DNA of 6,229 nucleotides from Methanobrevibacter sp. (GTDB lineage Archaea > Methanobacteriota > Methanobacteria > Methanobacteriales > Methanobacteriaceae): positions 1-6,229 of the forward strand of contig JADLKP010000140.1 of the NCBI GenBank assembly GCA_016838945.1, read 5' to 3'. The notes beneath the pieces were generated by a model that worked only from the letters and a program-made list of their open reading frames with translations, did no database searches and was not told where the DNA came from. Positions 5,701-6,229 of this stretch are shown here, piece after piece (position 1 is the first letter of the stretch; each line of letters opens with the position of its first letter). Both the position numbers and the translations under genes were made by a program.

Positions 5701-6047
5701 CACGTCGAAGATGCAATAGACGTTTTGAAAGTGAGGAAGAAGACCCTATGGCAGGAACCGCAAACCTTGTGGATGCAATGTTGGTTATAGCTGTAGGTTT
5801 GCTTGTATTCCTAGTGCTTGCATGGAACATGCAAAGTGTTCTATTTAATGAGAACTTGACTCCAGAACAGAAGGAGCAGGTTATGGAAGCTATGAACCAG
5901 GAAGTCACAGAAGTTCAGGAAGGTCAAATACTGAATGAGACTCCAGATACAAGCAACCAAACCGGTCAAGGTTATACCGAGATGGGTAAGGTGTATAAGG
6001 ATCCATCCACGGGTAAGCTGATTATGGTTCAAAACAATACAAAATAA
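5697..6047 (+). CDS. DUF2149-like single-pass membrane protein, probable ExbD/TolR-type partner
   Basis: This 116-residue protein has a basic, then acidic cytoplasmic N terminus (MARRRCNRR, then E-S-E-E-E-D), one membrane helix at about 23-43 and an extracytoplasmic domain of about 70 residues. The helix begins N-L-V-D-A-M-L-V, closely resembling the start of the ExbD/TolR helix, where a conserved Asp carries the proton; Asp26 sits in the equivalent place. The outer part has an acidic helical stretch (about 50-75), a Thr/Asn/Gln-rich linker and an ending G-K-V-Y-x-D-P-x-x-G-K-L-I-M-V, which I recall as typical of DUF2149 proteins encoded next to ExbB-type genes in methanogens. Function is inferred: together with the upstream ExbB-like protein it would form an ion-driven membrane motor. 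DUF2149 identity comes from memory of the family. The start at 5697 is chosen from the GGTGAT site. Confidence 0.85.
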   Translation: MARRRCNRRFESEEEDPMAGTANLVDAMLVIAVGLLVFLVLAWNMQSVLFNENLTPEQKEQVMEAMNQEVTEVQEGQILNETPDTSNQTGQGYTEMGKVYKDPSTGKLIMVQNNTK

Positions 6048-6229
6048 TTTATTCTTTTTATTTTTTTTATTTTCTAGTTTTACTATTTTTATTATTTTTG
6101 ATTTTTCAATTTTTATCTTTCCAATTTTCTCATTTTTTTATAAAAAAGTTCATGATTTTTTCTTTTTTATGCAATTTCATTATAAAATTTTTAATAATTT
6201 ATTCAATTTTTTTATTACTTTTTGTAATT
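6048..6229 (+). terminator. T-rich non-coding tail with repeated U tracts
   Basis: No gene is visible in these 182 bases. Directly after the stop codon the + strand is largely T runs of 4-8 separated by single A, C or G, which fits multi-tract U-dependent archaeal termination. A perfect TTTTTTATAAAAAA palindrome lies at 6134-6147. How far the terminator really extends cannot be told; the first 60 bases are the most likely part. Confidence 0.55.

Noticed and set aside
5612..5908. Reverse-strand frame of 98 codons across the DUF2149-like gene start
   Set aside because: It overlaps a well-supported gene on the other strand and runs into the AT-rich direct repeats. No start signal or recognisable protein features are present.

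Overview
The window looks like chromosomal DNA of a methanogenic archaeon of the Methanobrevibacter type. Three things suggest this: very AT-rich spacers, GGTGAT-type ribosome binding sites 3-4 bases before ATG, and a giant secreted beta-helix/Ig-like 'adhesin-like protein' of the kind that is abundant in Methanobrevibacter genomes. The assignment is made from sequence character and family knowledge; no search was run.

Layout, all genes on the + strand. Bases 1-136 are an AT-rich leader with a possible promoter and a palindrome. Bases 137-4594 encode a 1485-residue exported surface protein. Its parts are a signal peptide, an acidic Asp/Ser-rich spacer, two related parallel beta-helix modules, an array of 24 C-x-D-G motifs set inside the second helix module, and four C-terminal Ig-like repeats that become steadily richer in lysine. 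A perfect 12-bp hairpin followed by T-rich sequence (4606-4650) probably terminates this gene. Bases 4701-5432 encode a MotA/TolQ/ExbB-family proton-channel subunit. A 264-base non-coding gap follows, with inverted repeats and three imperfect direct repeats of about 33 bases, the last of which holds the next gene's ribosome binding site and start. Bases 5697-6047 encode a 116-residue single-pass protein that matches my recollection of DUF2149 and looks like an ExbD/TolR counterpart, with an Asp in its membrane helix. The window ends in about 180 bases of T-rich non-coding DNA.

Working together: the ExbB-like and ExbD-like proteins probably form an ion-driven motor in the cytoplasmic membrane. 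A pseudomurein-walled archaeon has no outer membrane and no TonB-dependent receptor, so what such a motor drives is an open question. The adjacent surface protein with its cysteine/aspartate-rich array is a candidate partner, but the terminator between them means the evidence is adjacency only.

The least ordinary element is the Cys-x-Asp-Gly heptad array (2249-2938), which I cannot assign to a known repeat family.
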